NCBI RefSeq assembly: GCF_964355755.1
Contig: NC_092670.1
Location: 40,535,795 to 40,599,794, forward strand
Direction: 5' to 3'
Length of the DNA stretch: 64,000 nucleotides
From: Antedon mediterranea
Taxonomy: Eukaryota; Echinodermata; Crinoidea; Comatulida; Antedonidae
Shown here: positions 10,340-22,038 of the stretch, one piece after another
Position numbering within the stretch: the first letter of the stretch is position 1
How the letters are laid out: each line of letters opens with the position of its first letter
The notes under the pieces: model-generated
Told to the model about the DNA's origin: nothing
The model's database searches: none
The model's input: the letters and a program-made list of their open reading frames with translations, nothing else
Made by a program: the position numbers and the translations under genes

Positions 10340-11640
10340 CTGTATAGCAATAGTACAGGTATTTTTTCAAAAAATAGCCATTTCTCGACCTTTTAATTTT
10401 GTGACAAAACTGGTTTCTATACGGTACTATAAGATGATGATAACGCAATATATGATCATAATACAGCAATATTATCGCATAATAGACGTAATTGAATTTT
10501 AAAAACTTGATATTTTGGCCTTTTTATTTTTTGACATAAATGGTTACTATAGCATTATAAACATGCGCAGAGTCGAATAATGCGTTCTGCACATCTCAAT
10601 TGGCTATAGTAACCACTTTTGACATAAATGGTTACTATAGCACAATAAACATGCGCAGATTCGAATAATGGGTTCTGCGCATGCTAATTGTACTATAGTA
10701 ACAAGTTTTATCGAAAAATAAAAAGGTCGAAAATTGGTTCTTTTTTGAAAATATCCCTGTACTATAGTACAGGTAAATTTTCGAAAAATGGCCAATTTTC
10801 GACCCTTTTATTTTTTGACATAAATGGTTACTATAGCATTATAAACATGCGCAGAGTCGAATAATGCGTTCTGCGCATGTCAATTGGCTATAGTAACCAC
10901 TTTTGACATAAATGGTTACTATAGCATAATAAACATGCGCAGAGTCAAATAATGGGTTTTGCGCATGCCAATTGTACTATAGTAACAAGTTTTATCGAAA
11001 AATAAAAAGGTAGAAAATTGGTTCTTTTTTGAAAATATCCCTGTACTATAGTACAGGTAAATTTTCGAAAAATGGCCAATTTTCGACCCTTTTATTTTTT
11101 GACATAAATGGTTACTATAGCATTATAAACATGCGCAGAGTCGAATAATGCGTTCTGCGCATGTCAATTGGCTATAGTAACCACTTTTGACATAAATGGT
11201 TACTATAGCATAATAAACATGCGCAGAGTCAAATAATGGGTTTTGCGCATGCCAATTGTACTATAGTAACAAGTTTTATCGAAAAATAAAAAGGTAGAAA
11301 ATTGGTTCTTTTTTTGTAAAAATCCCTGTACTATAGTACAGGAAAATTTTCGAAAAATGGCGAATTTTCGATCCTTTTATTTTTTGACATAAATGGTTAC
11401 TATAGCATTATAAACATGCGCAGAGTCGATTAATGGGTTCTGCGCATGCCATTGAACTATAGTAACAAGTTTTATCGAAAAATAAAAAGGTCGAAAATTA
11501 GTCATTTTTTGAAAAAATCCCTGTACTATAGTATGGGGAAATTTTCGAAAAAAATAGCCATTTATCGACCTTTTTATTTTTTGACAAAACTAGTTTCTAT
11601 GGTACTATAAGATGATGATAACGCAATATATGATCATATA
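10340..11640. repeat. Array of about 285-bp units with nested inverted repeats
   Basis: The perfect palindrome CCTGTACTATAGTACAGG recurs at about 10755, 11039 and 11324, with a worn copy at 11519, giving a 284-285 bp period and a shorter final unit. Each full unit contains two stem-loops built from GGTTACTATAGC and GCTATAGTAACC arms (the second ends ACTATAGTAAC), with inner arms CATGCGCAG and CTGCGCATG. A direct repeat of about 115 bp, ending GATGATGATAACGCAATATA, flanks the array at about 10345-10460 and 11530-11637. No protein is encoded. Confidence 0.9.
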
Positions 11641-12313
11641 CATTTTATTTCCGACATAAGCAAAATATTATCACATAATAATTAAGTTTAAACATATGGA
11701 GGAAAACTGATTCCTAAAGATGGCAATTAACTGTATCGGCGTTCCATACTAAACGTTTTCGTGCTGTTTAGATCAATAATCATTGTGCGTAAGTTCCATT
11801 GGTTAGGATTTGTTTTTCTAGAGAGAGTAAACAGTTTTTTTTTATTAATTAATAATTTTGTTCGAAAATGGTATGAAAGTATTCAGTACAGTAGACATTA
11901 GGGCAAAGATTGTATAGCGCCGCTATACAATCTTTGATTAGTGAGCTAGCTTTCAAAATAGCGACGCGGGTTAGGCGAAACGCGCAGGTCAGAGTTTTGT
12001 CTTAATATTAGTAAAAATATAAATATTTTTGCACATATGGCGTTTCATACGTGTATTACTTAAGTTTGGATATTTTCAGACAAAAATCAAAACGACGACG
12101 TGTGGAATGACATAAAAAAAGACAATAAATACAGACTTGGAGCAAATCTAGTAATGTTGATACAAACGGATTAACTTTCTGACTCTTATGACGACAAGAA
12201 AGCTCTTGGCGCGCGCAGGTTCATTTTGATAATAATGACGCGCGGGTTCATTTTGATAGTAATGACGCGCGGGTCAATTAAAGTGTCTCTTTCGTCTTTC
12301 GGCAAGGACTCAC
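11641..12313. other. Intergenic DNA with remnant of OATP 3' flank and a perfect palindrome
   Basis: About 11787-11850 resembles 14503-14550 next to the end of OATP copy A (shared words AAGTTCCATTGGTT and GGATTTGTTTTTCTAGAGAG). Positions 11904-11936 form a perfect inverted repeat, CAAAGATTGTATAGCG, one base, then its complement. GACGCGCGGGTTCATTTTGA-type repeats at about 12210-12270 match the intron just after the orphan exon. Confidence 0.65.
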
Positions 12314-13133
12314 CAATATAGATAGATCAGGGAGTTGTAACTCCCTGGATAGATGTTGTAGTCGAATCCACAGTGGAGTCATCAAGGTAGGTTACAAACA
12401 ATGGGAACATTGGTGTTGCACCTAACCCAATAACAATCTGTCCAATCACCAACCAGAAAACCCCTGATGATTGAACCTCCTCACTTGATTCACCGGTGGT
12501 GCACCCTTCCTCTACAACCTTATTCGGGTGACATAGCTTATTTTCAGCGTATTCAGTTTCCTTGGTATCATTGTAAAATAGCACGTGAGTCTTGTGTGCC
12601 AGAGGATCCGATGTAAAGTGCGGCAATACCACGTGACTCTTGTGTGCCAGAGGATCCGATGTAAAGTGCGGCAATACCACGTGAATCTTGTGTGCCAGAG
12701 GATCCGATGTAAAGTGCGGCAATGATAGAAGGAAGAATTCAATTCCTATGAGTATGCCAGCGACGGATAGAATTCTCGGACGGTGAGATTTAGAGCCGTA
12801 ATAAGTGACAAAAAGTAACAAAGATAATGTTACGATATCGTTGACAGTTGCGATCAGTCCGGATTTATAACTTGAAATTTGAAATTGTTTCTCAATGGTA
12901 CTGATGCATCCTCCAAAATACATTGTCGCTGCAGTTATTGTGACCAACATTGGCACCGACAAACGTAGGAAGGTGATTGGTGACACAAAACGGGATCCGT
13001 CCCTGGATCAAACCACCGTCTTCGTCATTTTGAGACCGTAAGATGTCGACGGGGTTGGTGTCTCGCTTGCCGTCCTCATTGACGACGGCGGCAACAGCGA
13101 CAGGACATTAGGAAAGGAATCGTGTTTGGACAT
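12314..13133 (-). pseudogene. Orphan first exon of an OATP (SLCO) transporter, disrupted
   Basis: This is a duplicate of the first coding exon of copies A and B: same start context (MSKHDSFPNV against [10 protein letters not shown]), first membrane helices (SPITFLRLSVPMLVTITAAT), [25 protein letters not shown] and [13 protein letters not shown], ending at a donor (GTGAGT) at 12313. Three things break it. A TGA follows about 42 codons after the ATG. A 48-bp segment is present three times in tandem (about 12587-12724), repeating [16 protein letters not shown] in frame. A 27-bp insertion near the donor (about 12326-12352) carries the inverted repeat CAGGGAGTT ... AACTCCCTG between copies of TCTATC and adds a TGA. 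None of exons 2-8 follows. The sequence downstream jumps to material like the 3' end of copy A, so the middle of the gene was lost. Confidence 0.85.
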
Positions 13134-14454
13134 TGTGCAACTTTGTCTCTATTTGGAGACAATATTGTATAAAGTTGATCCAAACGGTAGAAGCAAGTTG
13201 TAGTAATTAAAATTCAGTTTAATTACATAATAATAACTTTTATTGGGTGATAAATTAGAAAACACGAAACTTAAAATATGTGCTTCCAAGATTTTGACAT
13301 TTATTATACAGGTATGTCAAATGATTTTGATATGTAGAAAATACAGTGATGTAATAAAGACGTAGATCGATAGATAAAATGCCAAAGGTCAAAGGTCGGT
13401 TCTACAAATACTGTGCCAGGGCTTTGGAACTGTTTTTCTATTTTGTCGGAAAACATAAATTTAAGCGTTTTAATTATTACACAATAAGTTATTGTACGAT
13501 AAACTAGAAAACACCGACTTTGCTTATAGAATGTTCACAATGACATTGTTAGTTTGTACATAAAGCTTGGTACGCAACGCAATGACGTAAGCACAAAGTT
13601 ATTTCACCAATCACAAAGCGAGGCATCATCTGAACTGTCATTTTGCGTCTACGTCCTTGCGCTGCGTCCTTGCGTTGCGCCCTTGCGTTGCGTCCTTGCG
13701 TTGCGTCCTTGCGTTGCGTCCTTGCGTTGCGTCCTAGCTTAATTTAGAAGAAGAAAACGTAAGTACTGTATACCGTAACTATTTTTGTGTAAAAATATGT
13801 AGAAAATAAGCATTCAAATTGACGCATGCGTAGTAATAAAACGTTTATTTAGTCTGTCTGTATAAATATAAAGTTACTTATAAATAAGCCTATCCGATAA
13901 TATAAACTATTATGAAGTTGAAATATAACACTTAACTTATTATAATGTATTTAACCGCTATTAATTTATATAAAGATGAAAGTCAAAGACGCGACCAATA
14001 ACGTTTATGAATTAATTATGTAAGACATACACAACTGCGCGCGCGTCCAAATGCTGTTAGGTGTATGATTTTTGTACGCATGCGTACGTCAACATTTTTT
14101 CCGTCCTTCCAGGCGATGGAAATCATTTTGAGAATATATACAATACAAAGTGTGTGGACGGAGACTAAAATAAGTTTGAGAACAAACATTACGGCATTGT
14201 TCACCGGTAACAAATTAAAATGAATTGTATAAATTTACGAATGAATAAGTAAAAGATAAGGCGAAGAATGCAATACACCGAAATAGAGACCTTAAGGTCT
14301 TCTTAAGAATTGAAAAGTTGTGTGCCATTAAAAGTATTTATATCTTTCTAAGAAAGGATGTATGTTTTTTAAATTAAACATTCATTTTGGCAAATCTGGT
14401 TTATAATCATGGCGAAGAAATAGTTGTTCTAAACACTGCACTTCTTGTTTTAAA
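13134..14454. other. Intergenic between orphan OATP exon and OATP copy A
   Basis: Upstream side of the orphan exon and downstream side of copy A. It holds a MITE family 2 copy (13562-13740) and otherwise AT-rich sequence. Open frames are short and lack domains. Part of the region just after 13134 weakly resembles the 5' flank of copy A (CAAACGGTA, GGTGATAAAT), consistent with duplication. Confidence 0.5.
13562..13740. mobile_element. MITE family 2 copy with 13-bp tandem expansion
   Basis: Starts AAGCTTGGTACGCAACGC, contains CACCAATCACAAAGCG, and ends TCCTAGCTT flanked by TA/AA. The right arm has expanded into about six copies of a 13-bp unit, TCCTTGCGTTGCG, at about 13657-13734. Confidence 0.8.
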
Positions 14455-17400
14455 CTAAGCAGAGTTCTCGTTTTGGTTCTGTTTCCGAACAATATCCTTC
14501 CGCATAAGTTCCATTGGTTTGGATTTGTTTTTCTAGAGAGTAAAAAGTCAATTAATAATTTATTACGTTAGTTTGATGGAAAATAGTGCAGTAAATAATG
14601 TTATTCAGTGTTTAATGGTAAAGTGGAAACAACTATATAGCGCTTGCTGCTGTTTGTGACATTGTTGTTACTGTATGGTGATGACGTAATACTTACCTGC
14701 AGACGATCAGGGTTTATGCTGAAGTAGGTGCAGAACGACAACACAGCAGACAAGAACTTTAGAGCAATAAAGAGTCCAATGAACGTGTAGCGATATTGCT
14801 CAAGATCGTAAACAAGACATACGCCCTCACTGTTACAGGACTCTTGACGAATCAGACACGTACTAGAAATGGCGGCACCGAAGTATATAGGTGCCGGAAA
14901 AAATCCTAGAAACAAATTTAAAAAATATCACTTTGTGTACAAAGTAACCGTTTAAATTATAAAAAAAAGCATATTTAGAATATCATAAACTAGAACACAC
15001 ATTTTGTTCTTGTTTTAGGTTAGAGTTGTCCAATGCAAGGTGATGATGTAAGACCACCAGACGATAATCAATACATAAAGTTCGTACTTAACGTACCAAG
15101 TATTCTGATGACGTAGGACCACCAGACGATCATCAAAACGTAAAGTTCGTACTTAACTTACCAAGTATTCTGATTATAACTGAAAGAAAAGCAAGTGAGA
15201 TCCCACGATCTTCTGAATCAACGCATCTGTAATAAAACAAAAACAATTGAAGAAGATGTCAGGGGATGTCGCAATCATTAGCAGGACGTCACACTTTGGT
15301 ACTTTCTAAATCCGACACAAACTTACTTCGCTCAAACGATCCGACCAAGTACATTATTCTCTCCTGTTTTGTTTAGGAGGCGTGAAACTGATTGTGTCGC
15401 AACCACAGATGAAACATTTTGATCTAACGGAGCTCAGCATTCTGTTCTGGTGCTTTTTCATCGAGTGTTAATTAAACTCAGGCAATCTAACATGAAACTG
15501 AGTTCCCTTTGCCAAGATAGGAACTAGTAACAGTCCTTAGATCTTATGGCTGGCTGCGACAAATACAGTCCCGGTACTATGTCTGTTAAGGGGCGTAGAA
15601 CTTATTGTGTCGCAGCCACAGATAAACCCTTTGATCTCCGGAGCTCAGCATCCTGTTGTTAGATCACCTTGATAAAACAGACGAACACTTTACTTTACGA
15701 AACATTACCTCAATGTCAGCATAACGTTAGGATTTGCCTGCATTTGGCCAAAGACTGCAACTACTGCAATAAGGATTGCAAACGGGAGTATCTTGTCACA
15801 CGACCAGTCACATGATCCCTCGGTTGCAACTCCACCTTCAACCATCAAACCATCTGCAGCTTGCCAGGTGTCATCTGAATCTATGCAGCTACAACCAAAG
15901 AAAACCTGCAAGAATATAAGAAATGTTACCTCACAAACAATGAAGATCTATAGCTCTCACACGTAGTTACTTTATAAATTATCATCAAAAAGATTAGTTG
16001 GCATACGCGTCCAAAAATACATGCTGCGTTATCATATTTTGTACGCAAGTGTTGTCTTTTCAGCTAGGTGTACAGCTTGTTAATAAGACAGTAAAGTTAC
16101 TCCATGTTTAATAAAGGCTAGAGTAATTTGTTTATTTATTAATATATTAAAATGAGGAACAATTGTTTACCGTTTTATTCGTATTATCGTCATCAACATC
16201 ATTTCCAAAGTCTTCTTCCCAAACGCCTACACAGCCAGCATGGCACGCACTTGTATACGTCATTCCGTTTGATCCACATACGGGTGTGTAAACTCTATCT
16301 GAACATACGCAGTCAGAGTTACAGTAGCTGTTAGAATCTGGTAGTGAACTTTGAAGAAAAAAGGTTTCAAATTATTATATTATTTATATTTTGTACAGGT
16401 TTTTGGCATGTTGCCAAAGCAATATGTGTTAAATCATTTGGTATTGTAGATCAGTTAATAATACGACGGGGGATAAAATCTGAATCACCATATAAGGGAA
16501 ATTAATCAAAAACATTTACTATTGAAAAAGAAAAATTGGAGATAGCAAGAAGGTAGAAAATGATTAGACCAATCAAATGGCATATGGGAACCAAGAAACA
16601 GAGGAATTAGACTACTACGGGGGAGATAATAGCAAAGAGCAGAAAGACGTGAGGGCTACATCCAACAAGGCAATGAATACATACCTTATCTTGTAAGAAA
16701 CATTGTACTGTACAGTGGCCCCAGCAATACGTGGGTTTGAGCAACCAATAAATAGTAAAGGAATACCGAAAACAAGCGAGCTCAACCCGAATATTATGAG
16801 TAGTCTGCTAAGCCCATATTGTTTCAATTTGAATCTTTTAACAAAGAAACTACTCAGAATATTTGCTAATACACTTCCTGGTAAATTAATTCCACCTGAA
16901 ATTAGAAAAAGAAAATAAAATCAATAAAAATGTCAAATTAGAGTAGATCTGCTATCGGTGGTCACTTCTTTAACGTTTTACACAAACACACCTGTATTCT
17001 TGTATATGCAAATATTTGTACAGTAGATCCAATACAGATGAATTGCATATATTATCGTTAGTAAAGTTAAAAGTCTTTCATTCAATCTATCGTTCAATCC
17101 GGGTACTATCATAGTCAAGCTGTCTTTTTCACTGTCATTACCATGGGGCAAGAAAGACAATCGATCATATTTGCTAAAATACAATTGAATCTTTCTAACT
17201 TGTCCTTTGAGATAGGTATTTATACTTTATACATGACACTATACTGATAATATTTATTTGGTTTGATCATTATTGGTTATTCCTCTCCTTTACCTCTGTT
17301 TATTTGATCTGAAACTTCTCTAAATTATCTCAATTATGTGAGCTTAAATCAAAAACTTATAATTGTTCACAAACCTAGGACTATAGATGCAGTTGCTGCT

Positions 17401-19086
17401 GAAATTGCAAATTGTTTTTCGAAGTATTTGGCGGTGAAAAAGGCGAACCCAGCGACAATGGCAAGTTCACAAGACGCCATTAGCTGAGCAAAGATCACTG
17501 TAGGATTGGTTACGATCCTCTTCACTGCTTTCATAAGACCTAGCAACAAGAAATAAAATTCCATTCATTAATATGTTGCTGCAGGGGTATCCATAGTTTA
17601 GGTTCTAGACGCAACCCAATGACGTAAGTGCAACGCAAGCGAGATGGCCAATGATAAAGCGTCAGTTTGGATACGGTAGTAATTCACTGCTTGTGAAATT
17701 ACTTGCGTTGCGCGAAGTCTGAGGAGGTATGAACATGTATTACCTTTAACACTTGCTATCAGTCCTTTATCTTTATCCTGGAAAATATTGGCACTGTACA
17801 CGTCTGTGACGTTGATATCATCATTTAAAGCTTCTCTCTTTCCTTTTCGTTTAAAACATGAACACTCATACTTCTTCAATTGTCGAGGAAAGAAGAACAA
17901 CGGGATAGAAAACATCATTATCAAAGCGCTGAAGATGACAAATCCAAGCCACCAAGCGCCAATCCAACGGGGATCGCTGGGGTCTGTGGGTATGTTGTCG
18001 TCTTCGTCAACTCGATGGAAATCAACGTACAAAGAGAGACATTTAAAACTAGTGGTGAATCCGAGAAACGGGCCAAATGCAATTGACATGAATATAGCCG
18101 CTACAAAAGAAATATTATGTTTTAGAAAACAGTACAATACTGTACATATTATTATTAATGGTAAATAAACTTCACTTTACAGTACTCTGATTACTTGACT
18201 ACTTTACTTGTTTGAGTAAAATAATGCTGTTATTGAAAAAAGGAAAAGGTACACCATGTAGGCACGCGTTCAAACAATGTTAACGCGCGTGTCAATTCTG
18301 TGCCTCTTCGTCGTATTGAGATAAGAAAGAAAAAAACACACTCACCAATATAGATGGATGTTGTAGACGAATCCACCGTAGAGTCGTCAAGGTAGGTTAA
18401 AATCAAAGGGAATAGTGGTGCTCCGCCTATTCCAATAAAAATCTGTCCAATCACCAACCAGAAAACACCTGATGATTGAACCTCCTCACTTGATTCACCA
18501 CTGGTGCACGCATCCTCTACAACCTTATTTAGGTGACATAACTGATGTTCTACGTCTACATCTACGTATTCAGTTTCCTGTGTTTCATTGTAAAATACCA
18601 CGTGACTCTTGTGCACCAGAGGATCCGATGTAAAGTGCGGTAGTGATAAAAGGAAAATACCAATTCCTACGATTATGCCAGCGACGGATAGAATTCTAGG
18701 ACGGTGATATTTAGAACCGTAGTAGGTGACGAATATCACAAGAGATAACGTTACGATATCATTGATAGTTGCGATCAGTCCGGATTTAGAACTTGAAATT
18801 TGAAATTGTTTCTCAATGGTACTGATGCATCCTCCTAGGTACGTTGATGATGCCGTTATTGCGACATACACTGGCACTGCCAAGCATAGGAAGGTGATCG
18901 GTGAGCTGAAGCGAGTACACCCGTGGATCAAACAATCTGTGTCGACGTCGCCGTTGTCGTCTTTGTATCGTTTAGAGTAGGGATGTATGTCGTCGAGGTG
19001 CTTTTGTTGTCCTGCTTCTCGTCCGTGTTGTCGTCGTCGACGGCAACGACAGGGGTGACATTAGGCAAGGAATCGTATTTGTACAT
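14455..19086 (-). CDS. Organic anion transporting polypeptide, copy A (N-terminal frameshift)
   Basis: Exons on the minus strand: 18356-19086, 17744-18100, 17375-17539, 16685-16895, 16171-16348, 15709-15905, 15162-15226, 14697-14905, and a doubtful terminal exon 14455-14478 (NQNENSA). Exons 2-8 match copy B in length or nearly so (exons 3, 4, 7 and 8 are identical in size) and in phase. OATPs are 12-helix plasma-membrane carriers of amphipathic organic anions. The signature [12 protein letters not shown] is in exon 2. The Kazal-type extracellular cysteine domain ([19 protein letters not shown] ... SACHAGC) is in exons 5-6. The N-terminus is abnormal. The frame from ATG 19084-19086 ([10 protein letters not shown]) ends at TGA about 18930, while the transporter frame ([10 protein letters not shown]) is shifted by one base, is closed further upstream, and has no start codon of its own. 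One indel, real or an assembly error in GTC/GAC-rich sequence, would explain it. Relation to SLCO4 members is likely but not proved. Confidence 0.85.
15540..15665. mobile_element. Palindromic repeat family 3 copy
   Basis: A block with GTGTCGCAGCCACAGATAAA and GATCTCCGGAGCTCAGCAT. A second, poorer copy lies at about 15385-15445. A relative sits in an intron of OATP copy B at about 28953-29125. The two arms (CTGCGACAAA ... CAGTCC and TGTGTCGCAG) are roughly inverted. Probably a short non-autonomous DNA element. Confidence 0.55.
17596..17727. mobile_element. MITE family 2 copy, degenerate
   Basis: Carries the family core (GACGTAAGTGCAACGCAAGCG, then ATTACTTGCGTTGCGCGAAG inverted) with worn ends. 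It lies in the intron between exons 2 and 3 of OATP copy A, ending just before the exon 2 donor. Confidence 0.65.
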
Positions 19087-19904
19087 GACTGCAGTTTGGT
19101 CTGAAAGGGGAATTTTTAGAATTATAACATTCAAACGGTATAAAGACCCTGTAGGAGGTGATAAATAAAATGCATGTTTTTTTTCAAATATACGATAAAT
19201 AAAGGGTTTTAAAATAGACCTATATTATACCATTATCATTGATTCAGAACGTGAAATGAAATAACATGGCGTCCAGGGCATGAACGCCTTGGTCGACTGA
19301 TTGTTTAGTAAATTGTTCATTCATTTTTCCATTTATTTGATCGACAAAAACGTCTATGACTTCTAAAAAGTCAATGACGCTCTATAGCTCGCAAGCCAAA
19401 AGTCTTAGCGAATTAAAGTCCTAGCGGCGGAGCAAAAGTAGTTGCACAATTTTACAAATAAATTTCGCTAAATATTGAAAATATATGTCTAACCTAGACA
19501 TTGAATTATCTTACTTACCCAGAAGTACCTGTACTGGATTACTGTTGGATGACAAATGGCAAACTTGACATGCCTTTTGTATATTGAATTCAACTTATAT
19601 AACAACAATAGTGTGCACACGTGACTGACTATCCGATTACTACATTCTTGTTACTTCTAAAGGCGATAGAAACTTCTTTGGAATCATTGATCCATTCTTA
19701 TCTGTCTTTGTCAGTTGTTGTTGTAGTAGGCCCTTAAAATAAGTTAACAGTGTTTCGGTTTGAACCTAGCGTTATTGTATGACATTATAGTGCAAATATC
19801 AAAGGTGTTTCCCGGGTTTAAATGTCTTAACATGATTGTAAAGAAATTGCATTTTATTTGTCAGGAATTTGTATGATTTATTTCTTTTTTATTTTTAAAT
19901 GCGC

Positions 19905-19972
19905 CTTGAGCACTCTGGAGTGGTATGTGCGCTATAAAAATCTTATTATTATTATTATTATAAAGAAAGTTC
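19905..19972 (+). repeat. LINE/SINE 3' tail with TTA microsatellite
   Basis: GCGCCTTGAGCACTCTGG, then TGTGCGCTATAAAAATC, then (TTA)n. This is the usual form of a CR1/L2-type retroposon 3' end. A reversed relative (CAGCGCACATATCCACT next to an ATA run) is at about 48770-48840. Confidence 0.6.
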
Positions 19973-21895
19973 AAAAGTACTTAACAATTGCTATCAATAA
20001 AACAAGACAATAGCATGCGATCATACTATAAAGTAACCAACATGTTGCATATTAGTTTGCTAGACAATAACATGACAAACACATCATCTATATCTTGTTA
20101 TATTAACAATCGGGTGATATTTTGACGAACTTTCGGTTCGGAGACGCGTCGAACCGTGATTGGAATTCAATAGGTTTACCGGTCACCCTGGGACCGTCCA
20201 CATTGGCCGTGAGGATTTGGTCAGTATTGTCCAAAATAGACTAAATTGTTGTCTAAATGAGAAAGTGTTGTCCGGAATAACGAAAGCGGTACTATCTTAA
20301 TTGTGCCTGGACAGTCCCTTAATCGAATCGAATGTTCGTCATGTGTAGATTATCGTAGAAATGTTGTTTATTACTGTTTTCAACAAATTGTATATTTTCT
20401 CTTAGTTATTGTAAGGTCTTTAAATGTGTTTTATGGACAAATTCGTATGTGTTCAAGTGTAGCCTGTGGCGAGTCTGTACAAAAATTCCACATTTTGGAC
20501 AAATCTGAATTTTCCTATTACCGTTTCTCCATTTAGACACAACACTGTCGCTGTTCTGACAAAATGTCGACGTTTTGGACAAATTCGAATTCTCTATATT
20601 TGACAGTTCTCCATTTCAACACAACACTGTCGCTATTCTGAAAGAAAAATTTTCACATTTTGTACACAAAATCTGATTTTCTTTGTATTAAACAGTTGCT
20701 CTTTAATTTTGGATACCACACTGTTGTTATTCTCGACAAAATGTCCACATTTTGGAAAAACTGAATTTCCTTATATTGGAAAAATGTCCACATTTGATGA
20801 TGATTTTTATTTAAATTTTGCATCTAAATAAATTGCCAACTATATACCATAAACAAACTATCATCCAGGCTTTGACTAAATATTTGACTACTGTACCGGT
20901 ACGTGAATTTACCGTTATCTCATACCAGAATTAACTTAGGTACGTGTGAATGCACCAAACACCGTGTTTCATTAATCACTCTAAACTCGTAAGCAAACTT
21001 CGATATTTGTATAATAATTTTTAAATACGATAAACGAATCTAATCTGATAGTATAGCTTAATTGGGCTCTGAAATAGGCCTACTGAATCCTGATTTATGA
21101 ACCAATTATCGCTAAATTTGGTGGTTAGATCCACCAACTTATACCTGGGACTTGGTATAACTTCTAAGTCCCTAACGATTGCTGTTATTGCCACTTTCGC
21201 CTCACATCGTCATTCACGAGAGTATGTTTGATTTCATGGATAAACACCGACCTTACGTCACCTTAGGTCACATTAGGTCACCTTAGGTCACCCTATCTTA
21301 TTAATTACATTTAACATTATATATTATGTTAAATTACATGACATTTTATATATTGTAAGAAAAGCTAATATAAATCACACATTTTAAATTCAATTAAGAA
21401 GTTTAAATACAAAAATGATGATAAAATGAAGACAAAATCTATTCAAGAAAGAATCGTGAAGTTCTACCCACAGTCGCGGCAAAATATATAAATAACATAT
21501 TTGATGACATGAAAGATAATATTAATGTGAATAAAATGTGATGCTGTATTATGGAATTCTCCTATAATACTGGAGAATCTAGATAAAGTACCGATAATCG
21601 GGGTGACCGATTGATGCATTTGTTTTATATAAAGAATTGCAGTATACCGTAAACATTGTCGATTGCAAACCAGATGAAGTAAGTTTTTTAATTTATTAAT
21701 CTTTCGTGGTTAACCACATTTTTTTTAAATATATCTTCTACTGTACTTTTTTGTCTTCGTAATATTCTGTTTTTGTACAATTAGTAAGTATTGTGGTTTT
21801 ATTTTTACGTTGAGTATACTTTCACGTAAATAAAGAAATTTGTTTGCGGAGTTAAATACATAAAAAAAGATAACTTTCTGTTTGTTCCTAAATAA

Positions 21896-22038
21896 AACTC
21901 ACCGCAAGAACGTAAGAGCACCGCAACCGAGTTGATCAATGGGAAGAGAAACTTTGAATCATCCATCGCTTTTGATTGGTCACATGCTTGGGTTGCGCCT
22001 TTGTCGTTGCATTGCGCCCTATCAATGGAAACCAAGCT
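21896..22038. mobile_element. MITE family 2 copy
   Basis: Core words GAACGTAAGAGCACCGCAAC and TTTTGATTGGTCACATGC, ending ATGGAAACCAAGCTTTT. Left terminus worn. Located between the two OATP genes. Confidence 0.7.
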
